Assembly (NCBI RefSeq): GCF_900094595.1
Contig: NZ_FMAD01000008.1
Location: forward strand, 62,001 to 126,000
Source of the DNA: Cupriavidus alkaliphilus
GTDB lineage: Bacteria; Pseudomonadota; Gammaproteobacteria; Burkholderiales; Burkholderiaceae
Direction of reading: 5' to 3'
DNA length: 64,000 nucleotides
How positions within the stretch are numbered: the stretch's first letter is position 1; each line of letters starts with the position of its first letter. Of the stretch, positions 1 to 9,150 are shown piece after piece. A model generated the notes under the pieces. It had not been told where the DNA came from. It made no database searches and was given only the letters and a program-made list of their open reading frames with translations. The position numbers were made by a program, and so were the translations under genes.

Positions 1-2
1 CG

Positions 3-1058
3 GTCAACGGCGAGATCGGCCTGAAGCAGCGCTTTATCGCCGGGCTGCTGCTGAACCTGTCGCAGACGGTGCAGCAGCTGGCCTATGTCGGAGTGCTGGT
101 GGCAGGCGTGCATGGCATCCTTGACGGCGGCCTGTCGTTCGGCGCGGTGCTGGCCTGCTCGATCCTGACCAGCCGCACCATCGCGCCGCTGTCGCAGATC
201 CCCGCGGTGCTGGGGCGCATCCAGAACGCGCGCGTCGGCAAGCAGGGACTGGACGCGCTGCTGAGCCTGCCGCTGGACCACGACCCCGCGCGCGACGCCT
301 ACCACCGGCCCGCGCTGGTGGGGCGCTATCGCTTCGAGCAGGTGGTGTACGGCTTCGACCCACAGGAGAAGCCGGTGCTCAACATCCCGCAGCTGCAGAT
401 CGCGCCCGGCGAGCGCATTGCGGTGCTGGGCCGCGTCGGCGCCGGCAAGTCGACGCTGCTGCGCCTGCTGGGCGGGCTGGCGACGCCGGTGCAGGGCCGC
501 ATCCTGTTCAACGACACGCCCTTGCCGCTGATCGATCCAGCCGACGTGCGTCGCGACGTCGGCATGGTGATGCAGGAATCCAGCCTGTTCTACGGCACCT
601 TGCGCGACAACCTGCTGGTGGCCGATCCGCTCGCCACCGACGAGGCCATGCTGCAGGCGCTGCGGCTGGCGTGCGCCGACCGGCTGCTGCTGAACCAGGT
701 GCACGGGCTGGACCTGACCATCCGCGAGAACGGCGTGGGCCTGTCCGGCGGCCAGAAGCAGGCGCTGATCCTGGCGCGCACGCTGCTGCGCGCGCCCAGC
801 GTACTGCTGCTGGACGAGCCCACCGCGTCGCTGGACGAGGCTACCGAGCAGGCCGTGATCGGGCGGCTGCGGCCCTGGCTGGGCCAGCGCACGCTGGTGG
901 TCGCCACGCACCGCTACGCGGTGCTGGCGCTGGTCGATCGCATTATCGTCGTCGACAACGGGCGCATCGTGCGCGACGGCCCCAGGGATGCGGTGCTGGC
1001 CGCGCTGCGCGGCAAGGGCGCGCAGGCCACGGGCGCGCCGGATGCGGCAGGAGGCTGA
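3..1058 (+). CDS. Type I secretion ABC transporter, C-terminal part (5' end outside window)
   Basis: Partial gene. The frame is open from base 3, so the start lies upstream and 351 residues are visible. It is the ATP-driven inner-membrane pump of a type I secretion system. The visible part begins in the last membrane helices of the permease domain and continues into a complete nucleotide-binding domain. That domain has Walker A (GRVGAGKST, near 430-455), the ABC signature LSGGQKQ (near 740-760), Walker B LLLDEPTASLD and an H-loop ATHR. The downstream HlyD-type adaptor starts 2 bases after the stop, so the two form one operon. The layout resembles LapB/LapC-type exporters of large adhesins, but the substrate gene and the N-terminal domain are not in the window. 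Confidence 0.9.
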   Translation, partial: VNGEIGLKQRFIAGLLLNLSQTVQQLAYVGVLVAGVHGILDGGLSFGAVLACSILTSRTIAPLSQIPAVLGRIQNARVGKQGLDALLSLPLDHDPARDAYHRPALVGRYRFEQVVYGFDPQEKPVLNIPQLQIAPGERIAVLGRVGAGKSTLLRLLGGLATPVQGRILFNDTPLPLIDPADVRRDVGMVMQESSLFYGTLRDNLLVADPLATDEAMLQALRLACADRLLLNQVHGLDLTIRENGVGLSGGQKQALILARTLLRAPSVLLLDEPTASLDEATEQAVIGRLRPWLGQRTLVVATHRYAVLALVDRIIVVDNGRIVRDGPRDAVLAALRGKGAQATGAPDAAGG

Positions 1059-1060
1059 AC

Positions 1061-2251
1061 ATGGGCACGGGGATGGACACGAAAGCGGCCGCGGACTGGA
1101 TTCGCATCGGCGCAGAGCCCACGGGCCCGCGCTACCTGCTGTGGGTGATCGTGGCCGCGCTGACGCTGTTCCTGCTATGGGCGGCGCTGGCCGGGCTGGA
1201 TGAAGTGGCAATCGGCGAGGGCCGCGTCACGCCGGCGTCCAAGGGCCAGATCATCCAGAGCCTGGAGGGCGGCATCCTGGCCGAGCTGGCGGTGCGCGAG
1301 GGCGACGTGGTCGAAGCCGGGCAGCAGCTGGCCACGCTCGACCCGGTGCAGGCGCGCGCTTCGATGGAAGAGACGCTGGAGCGGATCGCGGCGCTGCAGG
1401 CGCGCGCGGCGCGGCTGCACGCGGAAATGAACGATGCCGCCAATGTCGCCTTCCCCGCCGAGCTGGCGGGCAACGCCGCGGTGGTTGATCGCGAGCGCCA
1501 GCTCTTCACCGCCAACCGTCGTGCCTTCCGCGAGAATGTCGGCAATCTGCGCGAGCAGCTGCGGCTGGCCGAGAACGAGTTGCAGATCGCCATCCCGCTG
1601 CTGCGCACCGGCGCCACCAATGAAGTCGAGGTGCTGCGGCTACGGCAGAAGGTGGCCGAGTTCTCGACCAAGCTTGCCGCCACGCAGAGCGAATACTACG
1701 TGGCGCTGAAGGCCGACTACGCCACCACCATGGCCGACCTGGGCCCGCTGCTGAAGGTGCGCGAAGGCCGTGCCGACCAGTTGCGCCGCACCGCCATCAA
1801 TTCCCCGGCGCGCGGCATCGTCAAGGACATCCGCGTCTCCACCATCGGCGGCGTGGTAGGCCCCGGCGGCGTGCTGATGGAAATCGTGCCGCTGGGGGAC
1901 CAGTTGCTGATCGAGGCGCGGCTGAGCCCGCGCGACATCGCCTTCATCCATCCGGCGCAGCCGGCCACGGTCAAGATCACGGCGTTCGAGCCGTCGATCT
2001 ACGGCACGCTGCCAGCCCGCGTCGACCGGATCTCGCCCGACACCATCGAAGACCAGGTCGACAAGCGCATCTACTACTACCGCGTCTACGTGCTGACCGA
2101 CCACGCCTACCTGGAAACCAGCGACGGCAAGCGCCACCCGATCCTGCCCGGCATGGTCGCCACGGCCGAGATCCGCACCGGCCGGCGCACCGTGCTGGAT
2201 TACCTGCTCAAGCCGCTGCGCCGCGCCGCCGAGGCCTTGCGCGAGCGCTGA
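1061..2251 (+). CDS. HlyD/LapC-family periplasmic adaptor of type I secretion
   Basis: 396 residues. This membrane fusion protein links the inner-membrane ABC exporter to an outer-membrane TolC-type channel. It has a short cytoplasmic N-terminus and one membrane helix at about residues 25-44. A split lipoyl/barrel-sandwich domain follows (GRVTPASKGQIIQSLEGG near 55, closing near 250). Between the two halves lies a long helical hairpin rich in Glu, Arg and Leu, and the C-terminal beta domain ends with PGMVATAEIRTG, typical of HlyD proteins. The ATG at 1061 is chosen because it sits just after the exporter stop, with GGAGG overlapping the end of that gene; the longer open frame upstream only shadows the exporter. 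An outer-membrane partner is not present here. Confidence 0.93.
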   Translation: MGTGMDTKAAADWIRIGAEPTGPRYLLWVIVAALTLFLLWAALAGLDEVAIGEGRVTPASKGQIIQSLEGGILAELAVREGDVVEAGQQLATLDPVQARASMEETLERIAALQARAARLHAEMNDAANVAFPAELAGNAAVVDRERQLFTANRRAFRENVGNLREQLRLAENELQIAIPLLRTGATNEVEVLRLRQKVAEFSTKLAATQSEYYVALKADYATTMADLGPLLKVREGRADQLRRTAINSPARGIVKDIRVSTIGGVVGPGGVLMEIVPLGDQLLIEARLSPRDIAFIHPAQPATVKITAFEPSIYGTLPARVDRISPDTIEDQVDKRIYYYRVYVLTDHAYLETSDGKRHPILPGMVATAEIRTGRRTVLDYLLKPLRRAAEALRER

Positions 2252-2281
2252 GGGTTGCCCACCCGCCCGGCAGCGCGGCAG

Positions 2282-3229
2282 TCATGCCGGCGTCGGCGAC
2301 AGCATGCCCAGCACCGCCACCAGCGCCAGCACCAGCGTGGCGGTGCCGGCTTCGAACAGCAGGCTGCGCCGCAGCGCCCGCACTGCCTGCAGCGCCGGGC
2401 CCCGCTCGCCCGTGCGCGCGGCCGCTTCCAGCCGCGGCGCCAGCGCAAACCGGTTCGCCGCCGCCAGCCCGAGCATGGCGGCAAACAACGCAAGCTTGGC
2501 CGCCAGCAGCCCGCCGTAGGACATCGGCGCGAATTCAGGCATCACCGGCCCGGCGATGAGCCAGTAATTGAGCATGCCGGTCATCACCAGCAGGGCCACG
2601 ATGCGCGTGCCTATGCGCGCGAAGCCGTTGGCGCTGCGGCTCAGCAGCGCAAGCGCCCGGCCGTGCGGCGTCGGCCCGGGCCACGCCAGCAGCAGGAACG
2701 CCGCCAGCGCTCCCACCCATGCGCCCGCGGCCAGCAGGTGGGCGACGTCCGACGCCAGGTGCAGGTAGCGCACCGCGCCTTCGTGCATCGCGCCATGCCC
2801 GCCCCACGCCAGCGTGGCCAGCGCCACGCCGCCAAACGCGGCCAGCACGGCGCAGGGTGCGCGCAAGCGGTGCAAGCGGCGCAGGTTCATGCCGGCCAGC
2901 ACGAACAACAGCAGGGCCGCCATGCGCACGCACCAGGCCACGCCAAAATCGGTCCCGGTGACGATCATCGCCAGCACATGGGCCTGCAGGGCGGCATAGT
3001 CCGTCGCCCCGGTCATGGCGCGTGCCATCTCCACCAGGGCCAGCAGCGACAGGGCGATGCCCACGCCGGCGCCACCCAGCGCCAGCGCGCGGCAACGGCG
3101 CGCGAAGCGGCCGGCGCGTTCGTGCCGTTGCAGTGCGTAGAGGCAGAACAGCGGCAGCCCGAACACCAGGGCGAGGTCCAGATAAAGCGCCAGGCGCAGC
3201 CCGGCGGCCAGCCATTCCGGCTGCGCCAA
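2282..3229 (-). CDS. copD: Copper resistance inner-membrane protein CopD
   Basis: 315 residues, a polytopic inner-membrane protein with about eight hydrophobic segments, of the CopD/PcoD family thought to move copper across the inner membrane together with CopC. The family is recognised from the pattern of helices, the WGGHGAMHEG stretch and the position after copC. The start is odd: the first possible codon is TTG at 3229, immediately after and in the same frame as the TAA stop of copC. The next in-frame start-like codons lie well inside the first helix. Translation probably depends on ribosomes ending copC. It is the last gene of copABCD and converges on the HlyD gene with only 30 bases between. 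Confidence 0.88.
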   Translation of the reverse strand: MAQPEWLAAGLRLALYLDLALVFGLPLFCLYALQRHERAGRFARRCRALALGGAGVGIALSLLALVEMARAMTGATDYAALQAHVLAMIVTGTDFGVAWCVRMAALLLFVLAGMNLRRLHRLRAPCAVLAAFGGVALATLAWGGHGAMHEGAVRYLHLASDVAHLLAAGAWVGALAAFLLLAWPGPTPHGRALALLSRSANGFARIGTRIVALLVMTGMLNYWLIAGPVMPEFAPMSYGGLLAAKLALFAAMLGLAAANRFALAPRLEAAARTGERGPALQAVRALRRSLLFEAGTATLVLALVAVLGMLSPTPA

Positions 3230-3616
3230 TTACTTCACCGTGAACGTGACGTTGCCGTTGACGGGATGGGTGTCGGACGAGACCGCGCGCCAGTCCACCC
3301 GGTAGCTGCCCGGTGGCAGCGGCTGGGTGGGGGTGATGACCATGGTCTTGGGGTCATCGCTGCCCGAGACCTTCACCGCCATCTTCATCGGTGCATGGTT
3401 GGCCATGCCCGGCATCCCGGTCATCACCAGGTTGGCGCCGGAAAACTGGGTGACGAGAGTCTCGGAGAAGCGCAGCTCGATCTTCTGCGGCGCGGGCACC
3501 TCGGCCTTGTCGGCGGGCGTCGACGATTCCAGCCTGGGATGCGCGAAGGCAAGGCTGCTGGCCAGCGCGGCGATGGCCGCAGTCATGGCGTGGATCAGGG
3601 GGCGATTGGCATGCAT
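3230..3616 (-). CDS. copC: Periplasmic copper-binding protein CopC
   Basis: 128 residues with a signal peptide (about residues 1-25, cleavage after LAFA). The mature protein starts with HPRLESSTPADKAEV, and the N-terminal His is a known copper ligand in this family. A Met-rich loop (MTGMPGMANHAPMKM) and the C-terminal DTHPVNGNVTFTVK complete the CopC beta-sandwich. It binds copper in the periplasm and hands it to CopD or other Cop proteins. GGAGA lies six bases before the ATG. It follows copB by 49 bases and is joined to copD with no spacer. Confidence 0.93.
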   Translation of the reverse strand: MHANRPLIHAMTAAIAALASSLAFAHPRLESSTPADKAEVPAPQKIELRFSETLVTQFSGANLVMTGMPGMANHAPMKMAVKVSGSDDPKTMVITPTQPLPPGSYRVDWRAVSSDTHPVNGNVTFTVK

Positions 3617-3665
3617 GATGGTCTCCGCTGAGGGATGTAGAAGTGTGATGGTCCAGGCGACCGCG

Positions 3666-4721
3666 TCAGAACCACACGCGGACGCCGGCGACGAAGCGCG
3701 TTTCGCCCGACTTGCCGCCGGCGGTGCGGATCATGTGCGCGGTATTGCCGAAGGTCTGGTAGCGCTCGACGCCGATATACGGGGCGAACTGCCGGCTGAA
3801 CTCATAGCGCAGCCGCAGCCCCACGGTGCCGTTGGACAAGCCGCTGCCGATGCCCACTTCCGGATCGTTCTTGCCATAGAGATTGGCCTCGATGCGCGGC
3901 TGCAGGATCAGGCGCTGCGTCAGCAGCAGTTCATACTCCGCCGACAGCCGCAGCGCGGTGCGCCCGCTGGTGCCGACATAGGCGGTGGCGTCGACCTCGA
4001 ACCAGTACGGCGCCAGCCCCTGCACGCCGAACGCCAGCCAGTTGCGCGCCGGGCGCCCGCTGCCGGCGTCGTTGCGCAGGCCCAGCTGGGTGTCCCAGTA
4101 GCTGGCCACGGCATGGCCCCAGAGCAGCTCGGTGCGGGCTTCATGCAGCTTGCCTTTGGAGGCCTCGCCCTCGGCCTTGAGCACCAGCTTGTCGAAGCTG
4201 TTGCCGAACCACGCCTGCGCCTCGTAGGCGGCGGCATTGTGGCCGTTGGCATGTGCCCACTCCAGGCGGTCGACCAGCACCGACGCGAACAGGTGCTCGT
4301 CGGCCATCACCAGCTGGCGCTTGTCGCCCAGCGCGTACTGGCCGACACCGAGCTGGTAGCCGCCGGAATAGGCGTGCGGATCGCGCGCGTCGGGCGGCGC
4401 GCTGCCGCCCTGCATCTTCATGTCGTCATGGTCCATGGCCGGGGCCGCCTCTTGCGGCGGCGCACTGGCGCCGTCCATGGTCTGGATCTCCGGTTGGTCC
4501 ATGCCTTGCACCTGGCCGTGATCCATCCCCTGCATCTGGCTATGGTCCATGCCCTGCATGGTGGAGGGCGCAGCGGGCGCGGCCTGTTGACCGGGGCCGT
4601 GCGCATGGCCGGCATGCGGGTCCTGCGCAAAGGCTGCGCTCATGGCGCCCAGCGCAAGCGCCGCGGCCAGCATGGTCTTCTTGTATCCGGGCATCGGCAT
4701 CGAGAGTTCGGCTCGCATCAT
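3666..4721 (-). CDS. copB: Outer-membrane copper resistance protein CopB
   Basis: 351 residues: signal peptide (about 1-33), a Met/His/Asp-rich copper-binding stretch (about 35-100, with repeated MQGMDH-like units), then a C-terminal beta-barrel domain ending in an aromatic residue (GVRVWF), as usual for outer-membrane proteins. It sequesters copper at the outer membrane. The ATG at 4721 overlaps the copA stop by one base (TGATG), so the two are translationally coupled. A second ATG follows immediately. The Met-rich segment is longer and more regular than most of the protein and may vary between strains. Confidence 0.92.
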   Translation of the reverse strand: MMRAELSMPMPGYKKTMLAAALALGAMSAAFAQDPHAGHAHGPGQQAAPAAPSTMQGMDHSQMQGMDHGQVQGMDQPEIQTMDGASAPPQEAAPAMDHDDMKMQGGSAPPDARDPHAYSGGYQLGVGQYALGDKRQLVMADEHLFASVLVDRLEWAHANGHNAAAYEAQAWFGNSFDKLVLKAEGEASKGKLHEARTELLWGHAVASYWDTQLGLRNDAGSGRPARNWLAFGVQGLAPYWFEVDATAYVGTSGRTALRLSAEYELLLTQRLILQPRIEANLYGKNDPEVGIGSGLSNGTVGLRLRYEFSRQFAPYIGVERYQTFGNTAHMIRTAGGKSGETRFVAGVRVWF

Positions 4722-6661
4722 CACGCCACCACCACTTCGCGGAACATGCCCGCATCCATATGCAGCATCAGGTGGCAATGCCAGGCCCAGCGCCCCAGGG
4801 CATCGGCCGTGACCAGGAAGCTGATGCGCTGCGCCGGCTGCACCGGAATGGTGTGGCGCCGCGCCTGGAAGCTGCCGTCGGGCGCCTCCAGCTCGCTCCA
4901 CATACCATGCAGGTGCATGGGGTGGGTCATCATGGTGTCGTTGTGCAGGATCACGCGCAGCCGTTCTCCATGCTTGAAGTAGATCGGCGTGGACTTGCCG
5001 AACTCGACGCCGTCGAACGACCACGTATAGCGCTCCATATTGCCGGTCAGGTGCAGTTCGACCTCGCGCCCCGGCCCGCGCGCATCCATGGCCCCGCCAA
5101 TGGTGTGCTGGTCGGCCAGCGTCAGCACGCGCCTGCCGTTGTTGCGCAGGCCGATGCCGGGGTCGTCGAGGTTGGTGCGGGCCATGTCGACGCGCATGTC
5201 GGTGCTGGCCCCGTATTCGGTGCGGGCATGGCGTGCGGTCTTGCTGGGCACCCGCAGCGCATCGGCGGGCGCCATCGCGTGCTGGCTGTGGTCCATGCCG
5301 GCGTGGTCCATGCCGGCCATCGGCATCGCACCATGGCCGGCGTGTCCGCCGTGTCCGCCGTGTCCGCCGTGTCCGCCGTGTCCGCCATGTCCGCCATGTC
5401 CGCCATGTCCTCCGTGGCCGCCATGTCCCGTCATCGCGCCCATCATGTCGGTCATGGTCAGCCATTCGGCGCGGTCCAGCGCGGGCACCGGCGCCGACAG
5501 GCCTTCGCGGACCGCCAGCGTGCCGCGCGCATAGCCGGTGCGGTCCATCGACTGCGCGAACAGGGTGTAGGCGTCGTCGCGCGGGGTCACGATGGCGTCG
5601 CAGGTCTCGCCGGGACCAAAGCGGAATTCGTCGACGGTGACGGGCTCGATGTCCTGCCCGTCGACCTGCACCACGCGCAGCTCGAGGCCGGGGATGCGCA
5701 CGTCGTAGAAGGTGTTGCCCGAGCCGTTGATAAAGCGCAGGCGCACGGTCTCGCCGCGGCGGAACAGGCCGGTCCAGTTGCCGGCCGGCGTGACGCCGTT
5801 GGCCAGGTGGGTCAGGGTGGCGCTGGACAAGTCCGCCAGGTCGGTCGGGCTCATCCGCATCTGGTTCCACATGCGGCGCTTGTCCAGCGCCTGCTTCAGG
5901 CCGTCGCGCGACACGTCGCGGAAGAAGTCGACCACCGTGGGCTGGTTGTAGTTGTAGTAATCGCCCTGGATCTTGAGCTTGTTCAGCACCCGCATCGGGT
6001 CTTCGTCGGTCCAGTCCGACAGCAGCACGGTATGGTCGCGGTCGGCGTGCGCGCGCTCGTGCCCGGAGGCCGGGTCGATGACGATGCCGCCGTACACGCC
6101 GGTCATCTCCTGGAAGCCGGAGTGCGAGTGATACCAGTAGCTGCCGGTCTGCGTGACCTTGAAGCGGTAGGTGAAGGTTTCGCCGGGCGGGATGCCCGGG
6201 AAGCTGATGCCGGGCACGCCGTCCATCTGGTAAGGCAGGATGATGCCGTGCCAGTGGATCGAGGTGTCCTCGCGCAGGCGGTTGGTCACGCGGATGGTGA
6301 CGGTGTCGCCCTCGCGCCAGCGCAGCGTCGGGCCGGGCAGCATGCCGTTGATGGTGGTGGCAATGGTCGGCTTGCCGGTGTAGTTGACCAGCGATTCGCC
6401 GATCACCAGGTCGAACTCGGTGCCGCGCAGCACCGGGCCGGCACCGCTGCCCGCCGGGGCAGGCTGCCCGTCGCGCGCGCCGCCGCCGTGCCCGGCATGC
6501 TGCGCCCAGGCGCTGCCGCCAAACCCCGCCAGGCCGGCGACCACGCCGCCGGCAGCCAGCCCCTGCACGAAGCGGCGGCGCCGCAGGTCCGGCAATCCGG
6601 AGAGCGGATCAGGCAGCAAATGGGGCAGCGCTGGGCGGCCGGGGCTTGGATGGCGTCGCAT
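4721..6661 (-). CDS. copA: Multicopper oxidase CopA (Tat-exported copper resistance)
   Basis: 646 residues. This periplasmic multicopper oxidase oxidises Cu(I) and binds copper. It carries a twin-arginine signal (RRRRFVQGLAAGGVVAG, about 27-43), as expected for a folded cofactor enzyme. Copper ligands are visible in all four motifs: HWHG (136-139), WYHSHSG (176-182), HPMHLHG (580-586) and HCHLMLHMDAGM (628-639), the last with the Cys and axial Met of the type 1 site. A His-Gly-Gly repeat occupies residues 412-444, followed by Met/His-rich MAGMDHAGMDH units, inserted between the second and third cupredoxin domains. First gene of copABCD, divergent from copRS. Confidence 0.96.
   Translation of the reverse strand: MRRHPSPGRPALPHLLPDPLSGLPDLRRRRFVQGLAAGGVVAGLAGFGGSAWAQHAGHGGGARDGQPAPAGSGAGPVLRGTEFDLVIGESLVNYTGKPTIATTINGMLPGPTLRWREGDTVTIRVTNRLREDTSIHWHGIILPYQMDGVPGISFPGIPPGETFTYRFKVTQTGSYWYHSHSGFQEMTGVYGGIVIDPASGHERAHADRDHTVLLSDWTDEDPMRVLNKLKIQGDYYNYNQPTVVDFFRDVSRDGLKQALDKRRMWNQMRMSPTDLADLSSATLTHLANGVTPAGNWTGLFRRGETVRLRFINGSGNTFYDVRIPGLELRVVQVDGQDIEPVTVDEFRFGPGETCDAIVTPRDDAYTLFAQSMDRTGYARGTLAVREGLSAPVPALDRAEWLTMTDMMGAMTGHGGHGGHGGHGGHGGHGGHGGHGGHGGHAGHGAMPMAGMDHAGMDHSQHAMAPADALRVPSKTARHARTEYGASTDMRVDMARTNLDDPGIGLRNNGRRVLTLADQHTIGGAMDARGPGREVELHLTGNMERYTWSFDGVEFGKSTPIYFKHGERLRVILHNDTMMTHPMHLHGMWSELEAPDGSFQARRHTIPVQPAQRISFLVTADALGRWAWHCHLMLHMDAGMFREVVVA
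5330..5428 (-). repeat. In-frame 9-bp tandem repeat encoding His-Gly-Gly in copA
   Basis: A 99-base stretch in which the 9-bp unit (GTGTCCGCC on the plus strand, with a few single-base variants) repeats in tandem. It encodes eleven histidines spaced every three residues (residues 412-444 of CopA). The unit preserves reading frame, so copy number can change without breaking the protein. Copies at the start-proximal end are more diverged than those in the middle. Confidence 0.95.
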
Positions 6662-6727
6662 GTCACGTCGGTTCGGTTAGTCGGCACGCCAAGCGTAGCC
6701 AGCGCCACCCTACCGAGGTCTGACCGG

Positions 6728-6760
6728 AACATGACAATCCGGTAATCTTGCGGTCATGTT
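6728..6760. promoter_or_regulatory. Candidate CopR operator between copA and copR
   Basis: The 190-base divergent intergenic region contains an 8-bp perfect inverted repeat, AACATGAC at 6728-6735 and GTCATGTT at 6753-6760. The spacer includes TGACAATCCGGTAATC-like sequence reminiscent of the TGACA-type boxes bound by CusR/CopR regulators. Its position between the two operons fits control of both. The match is by eye. Confidence 0.5.
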
Positions 6761-6851
6761 GGCGCCGGCAACGCCGGCGTAGAGTTGCCTGGCCGTAATG
6801 AAGAGCAATCTGCAGGGCGATCGGCGGGCCCGATGCGTAAGGAAAGTGCTG

Positions 6852-7577
6852 ATGAAACTGCTTGTGGTGGAGGACGAATCCAAGACCGGCGAATACCTGC
6901 GCCAGGGGCTGACCGAGGCGGGCTTCGTCGTCGACCTGGTGCGCAACGGACTGGACGGCCAGCATATGGCCATGACCGAGCCCTACGACCTGATCATCCT
7001 GGACGTGATGCTGCCGGACGTGGACGGCTGGCGCATCGTGCAGGCGCTGCGCGCGGGGCAGAACCCCGTGCCGGTGCTGTTCCTGACCGCGCGCGACAGC
7101 GTGGCCGACCGCGTCAAGGGGCTGGAGCTGGGGGCCGACGACTACCTGGTCAAGCCGTTCGCCTTCTCTGAACTGCTGGCCCGCGTACGCACGCTGCTGC
7201 GCCGGGGCACCGCGCAGATGACGCTGGACCGCATCCAGGTGGCCGACCTGGTGCTGGACCTGACGCGACGCCGCGCCACGCGCGCCGGACGCCGCATCAC
7301 GCTGACCAGCAAGGAGTTCGCGCTGCTGGAACTGCTGGCGCGCCGCCGCGGCGAGGTGCTGCCGCGCTCGCTGATCGCCTCGCAGGTGTGGGACATGAAC
7401 TTCGACAGCGACAGCAATGTCATCGACGTCGCCATCCGGCGCCTGCGCGCCAAGATCGACGACGGCTTCGAGGCCCGCCTGATCCAGACCGTGCGCGGCA
7501 TGGGCTATGTGCTGGAGGCGCCCGAAGCCGCCGACGCGGCAGACGCGCCGCCGGCAAACGACGGGCAGCCCACATGA
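6852..7577 (+). CDS. copR: Copper response regulator CopR (OmpR family)
   Basis: 241 residues: receiver domain with acidic pair near residues 8-9, phospho-acceptor D51 (LIILDVMLP), Thr in LFLTARD and Lys in YLVKPF; then an OmpR-type winged helix ([18 protein letters not shown] ... [14 protein letters not shown]). When phosphorylated by CopS it should activate copABCD. The ATG at 6852 is preceded by GGAAAG and gives the usual family N-terminus MKLLVVEDE; an upstream ATG at 6798 would add 18 residues with no homology. The stop overlaps copS by four bases (ATGA). Confidence 0.94.
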   Translation: MKLLVVEDESKTGEYLRQGLTEAGFVVDLVRNGLDGQHMAMTEPYDLIILDVMLPDVDGWRIVQALRAGQNPVPVLFLTARDSVADRVKGLELGADDYLVKPFAFSELLARVRTLLRRGTAQMTLDRIQVADLVLDLTRRRATRAGRRITLTSKEFALLELLARRRGEVLPRSLIASQVWDMNFDSDSNVIDVAIRRLRAKIDDGFEARLIQTVRGMGYVLEAPEAADAADAPPANDGQPT

Positions 7578-8959
7578 AGCCCCGGCTGTCGCTGACGGCA
7601 CGGCTCACCATCCTGTTCTCGCTGTCGTCGGCGGCGGTGCTGCTGGGACTGGGCGTGCTGATCTGGCTGGCGATCGACGATCATTTCGCCGACGAGGACT
7701 ACGCCGTGCTGGCCGACAACGTGCGGCTGATCGAAAAGATCGCGGCCGACGGCCCGGCGGCGTCGCTGCCGCAACGGCTGGGCCCGGCGCTGGAACACCA
7801 TGCCGGCTTCGTCGCCGAAGTGCGTGGCACCGATGGCAAGCGCCTGTACGCCACGCGGGATTTCGATTTCCGCCCGGCGCTGGCGGCCGCCGCGCAGGCG
7901 CCGGCAGGAAACGACGCCTTTGCCTGGGAACAGCAGGGCCAGACCTATCGCGGCCTGCGCGCGCAGCTGGCGGTGGCGCCCGCCGGCGGCCAGCCGGACG
8001 CGCTGCAGGTGCTGGTCGGCATGGACACGGCGCTGCATGACCACTTCCTGCACGCGTTCCGCAACACGCTGGCGTTCTACGGCACGCTGGCGGCGCTGGC
8101 GAGCGGGCTGCTGGGCTGGTGGGCGGCGCGCCGCGGGCTGTCGCCGCTGCGCACCATGGCCTCGCGCGCACGCACCGTCACCGCGCACAAGCTGGACGAG
8201 CGCATGCCGGTCGAGACCGTGCCGGTGGAAATGGCGGACCTGGCCGCCACCCTCAACGCGATGCTGGAGCGCCTGCAGCGCGACTTCGCCCGCCTGTCGG
8301 AATTCTCGTCGGACCTCGCGCACGAGCTGCGCACGCCGATCACCAACCTGATGACGCAGACCCAGGTGGTGCTGTCGCAGCCGCGCGACGCGGCGCGCTA
8401 CCGCGACGTGCTGGCCTCGAACGTGGAAGAACTGCAGCGGCTGTCGCGCATGGTCTCGGACATGCTGTACCTGGCCAAGACCGAGCATGGCATCACGCTG
8501 CCCAGCGCGGAACCGATCGAGGTGGCGGATGAAGTCGAGGCGCTGTTCGATTTCTACGATGCCCTCGCCGAGGACAAGGGCGTGCGGCTCACGCTGCGCG
8601 GCCGCGGCCGCATCACCGGCGACCGGCTGATGCTGCGCCGGGCGCTGAGCAACCTGTTGTCGAATGCGCTGCGGCATACGCCCGCGGGCAAGGGCATCGT
8701 GGTGGAAATCACGCCGGGTGCCGACGCGGTGCAGGTGGTGGTGGAGAACGAAGGCGAGACCATCCGGCCGGAGTTGTTGCCCGCGCTGTTCGACCGCTTC
8801 TTCCGCGCCGACAAGTCGCGCGCGCGGCCCGAGTCCGATGGCGCGGGACTGGGGCTGGGGCTGGCGATCACGCAGGCCATCGTCGCCGCGCACGGTGGCG
8901 CAATCGGCGTGTCGTCCGAGGCAGGCAAGACGCGCTTTATCCTGACGTTTCGCGCCTAG
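7574..8959 (+). CDS. copS: Copper sensor histidine kinase CopS
   Basis: 461 residues. Membrane helices at about 11-33 and 165-186 enclose a periplasmic sensor loop; a HAMP segment follows (about 187-238). The dimerisation domain carries the phospho-accepting H250 ([15 protein letters not shown]) and the ATPase domain has the N-box ([13 protein letters not shown], about 358-370) and G2 box [10 protein letters not shown] (about 424-432). The G1 motif reads ENEGETI rather than DxGxG, a variation also known in CusS-type kinases. It senses periplasmic copper ions and phosphorylates CopR, with which it overlaps by ATGA. Confidence 0.93.
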   Translation: MKPRLSLTARLTILFSLSSAAVLLGLGVLIWLAIDDHFADEDYAVLADNVRLIEKIAADGPAASLPQRLGPALEHHAGFVAEVRGTDGKRLYATRDFDFRPALAAAAQAPAGNDAFAWEQQGQTYRGLRAQLAVAPAGGQPDALQVLVGMDTALHDHFLHAFRNTLAFYGTLAALASGLLGWWAARRGLSPLRTMASRARTVTAHKLDERMPVETVPVEMADLAATLNAMLERLQRDFARLSEFSSDLAHELRTPITNLMTQTQVVLSQPRDAARYRDVLASNVEELQRLSRMVSDMLYLAKTEHGITLPSAEPIEVADEVEALFDFYDALAEDKGVRLTLRGRGRITGDRLMLRRALSNLLSNALRHTPAGKGIVVEITPGADAVQVVVENEGETIRPELLPALFDRFFRADKSRARPESDGAGLGLGLAITQAIVAAHGGAIGVSSEAGKTRFILTFRA

Positions 8960-8981
8960 TTTCTCGCCGGGGCAAAAAAGC

Positions 8982-9022
8982 CGCCCACGCCAGTTACAGC
9001 CGTGGGGGAGCTGGCGTGGGCG
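8982..9022 (-). terminator. Intrinsic terminator for the CHASE2 kinase operon
   Basis: Perfect 12-bp inverted repeat (CGCCCACGCCAG at 8982-8993, CTGGCGTGGGCG at 9011-9022) with a 17-base loop. On the minus strand the stem is followed by six Ts (AAAAAA on plus at 8974-8979), so it fits termination of the minus-strand operon. It sits between the convergent copS and kinase genes. Confidence 0.75.
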
Positions 9023-9150
9023 TGAAGACCACCGGATGCGGCTCCAGCGGTGATCCGATGCTACGCAAATCCCCCGTCTGCGACTGCCAACAATTGTGTC
9101 GGCGGCCGTAACAGGCAGTGCCCCGAAACGCGTCCCGGGCTGTGCTCACG

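Noticed and set aside
2255..3631. 458-codon open frame on the plus strand rich in Gln, His and Arg
   Set aside because: It runs opposite copC and copD, which have clear family motifs and a signal peptide. Its composition is the usual antisense pattern of GC-rich genes.
5330..5428. CRISPR-like array
   Set aside because: Nine-bp contiguous units with no spacers, inside a coding sequence, encoding His-Gly-Gly.
7505..8893. 462-codon minus-strand frame opposite copS
   Set aside because: CopS has all kinase boxes in the other strand; this frame is antisense.
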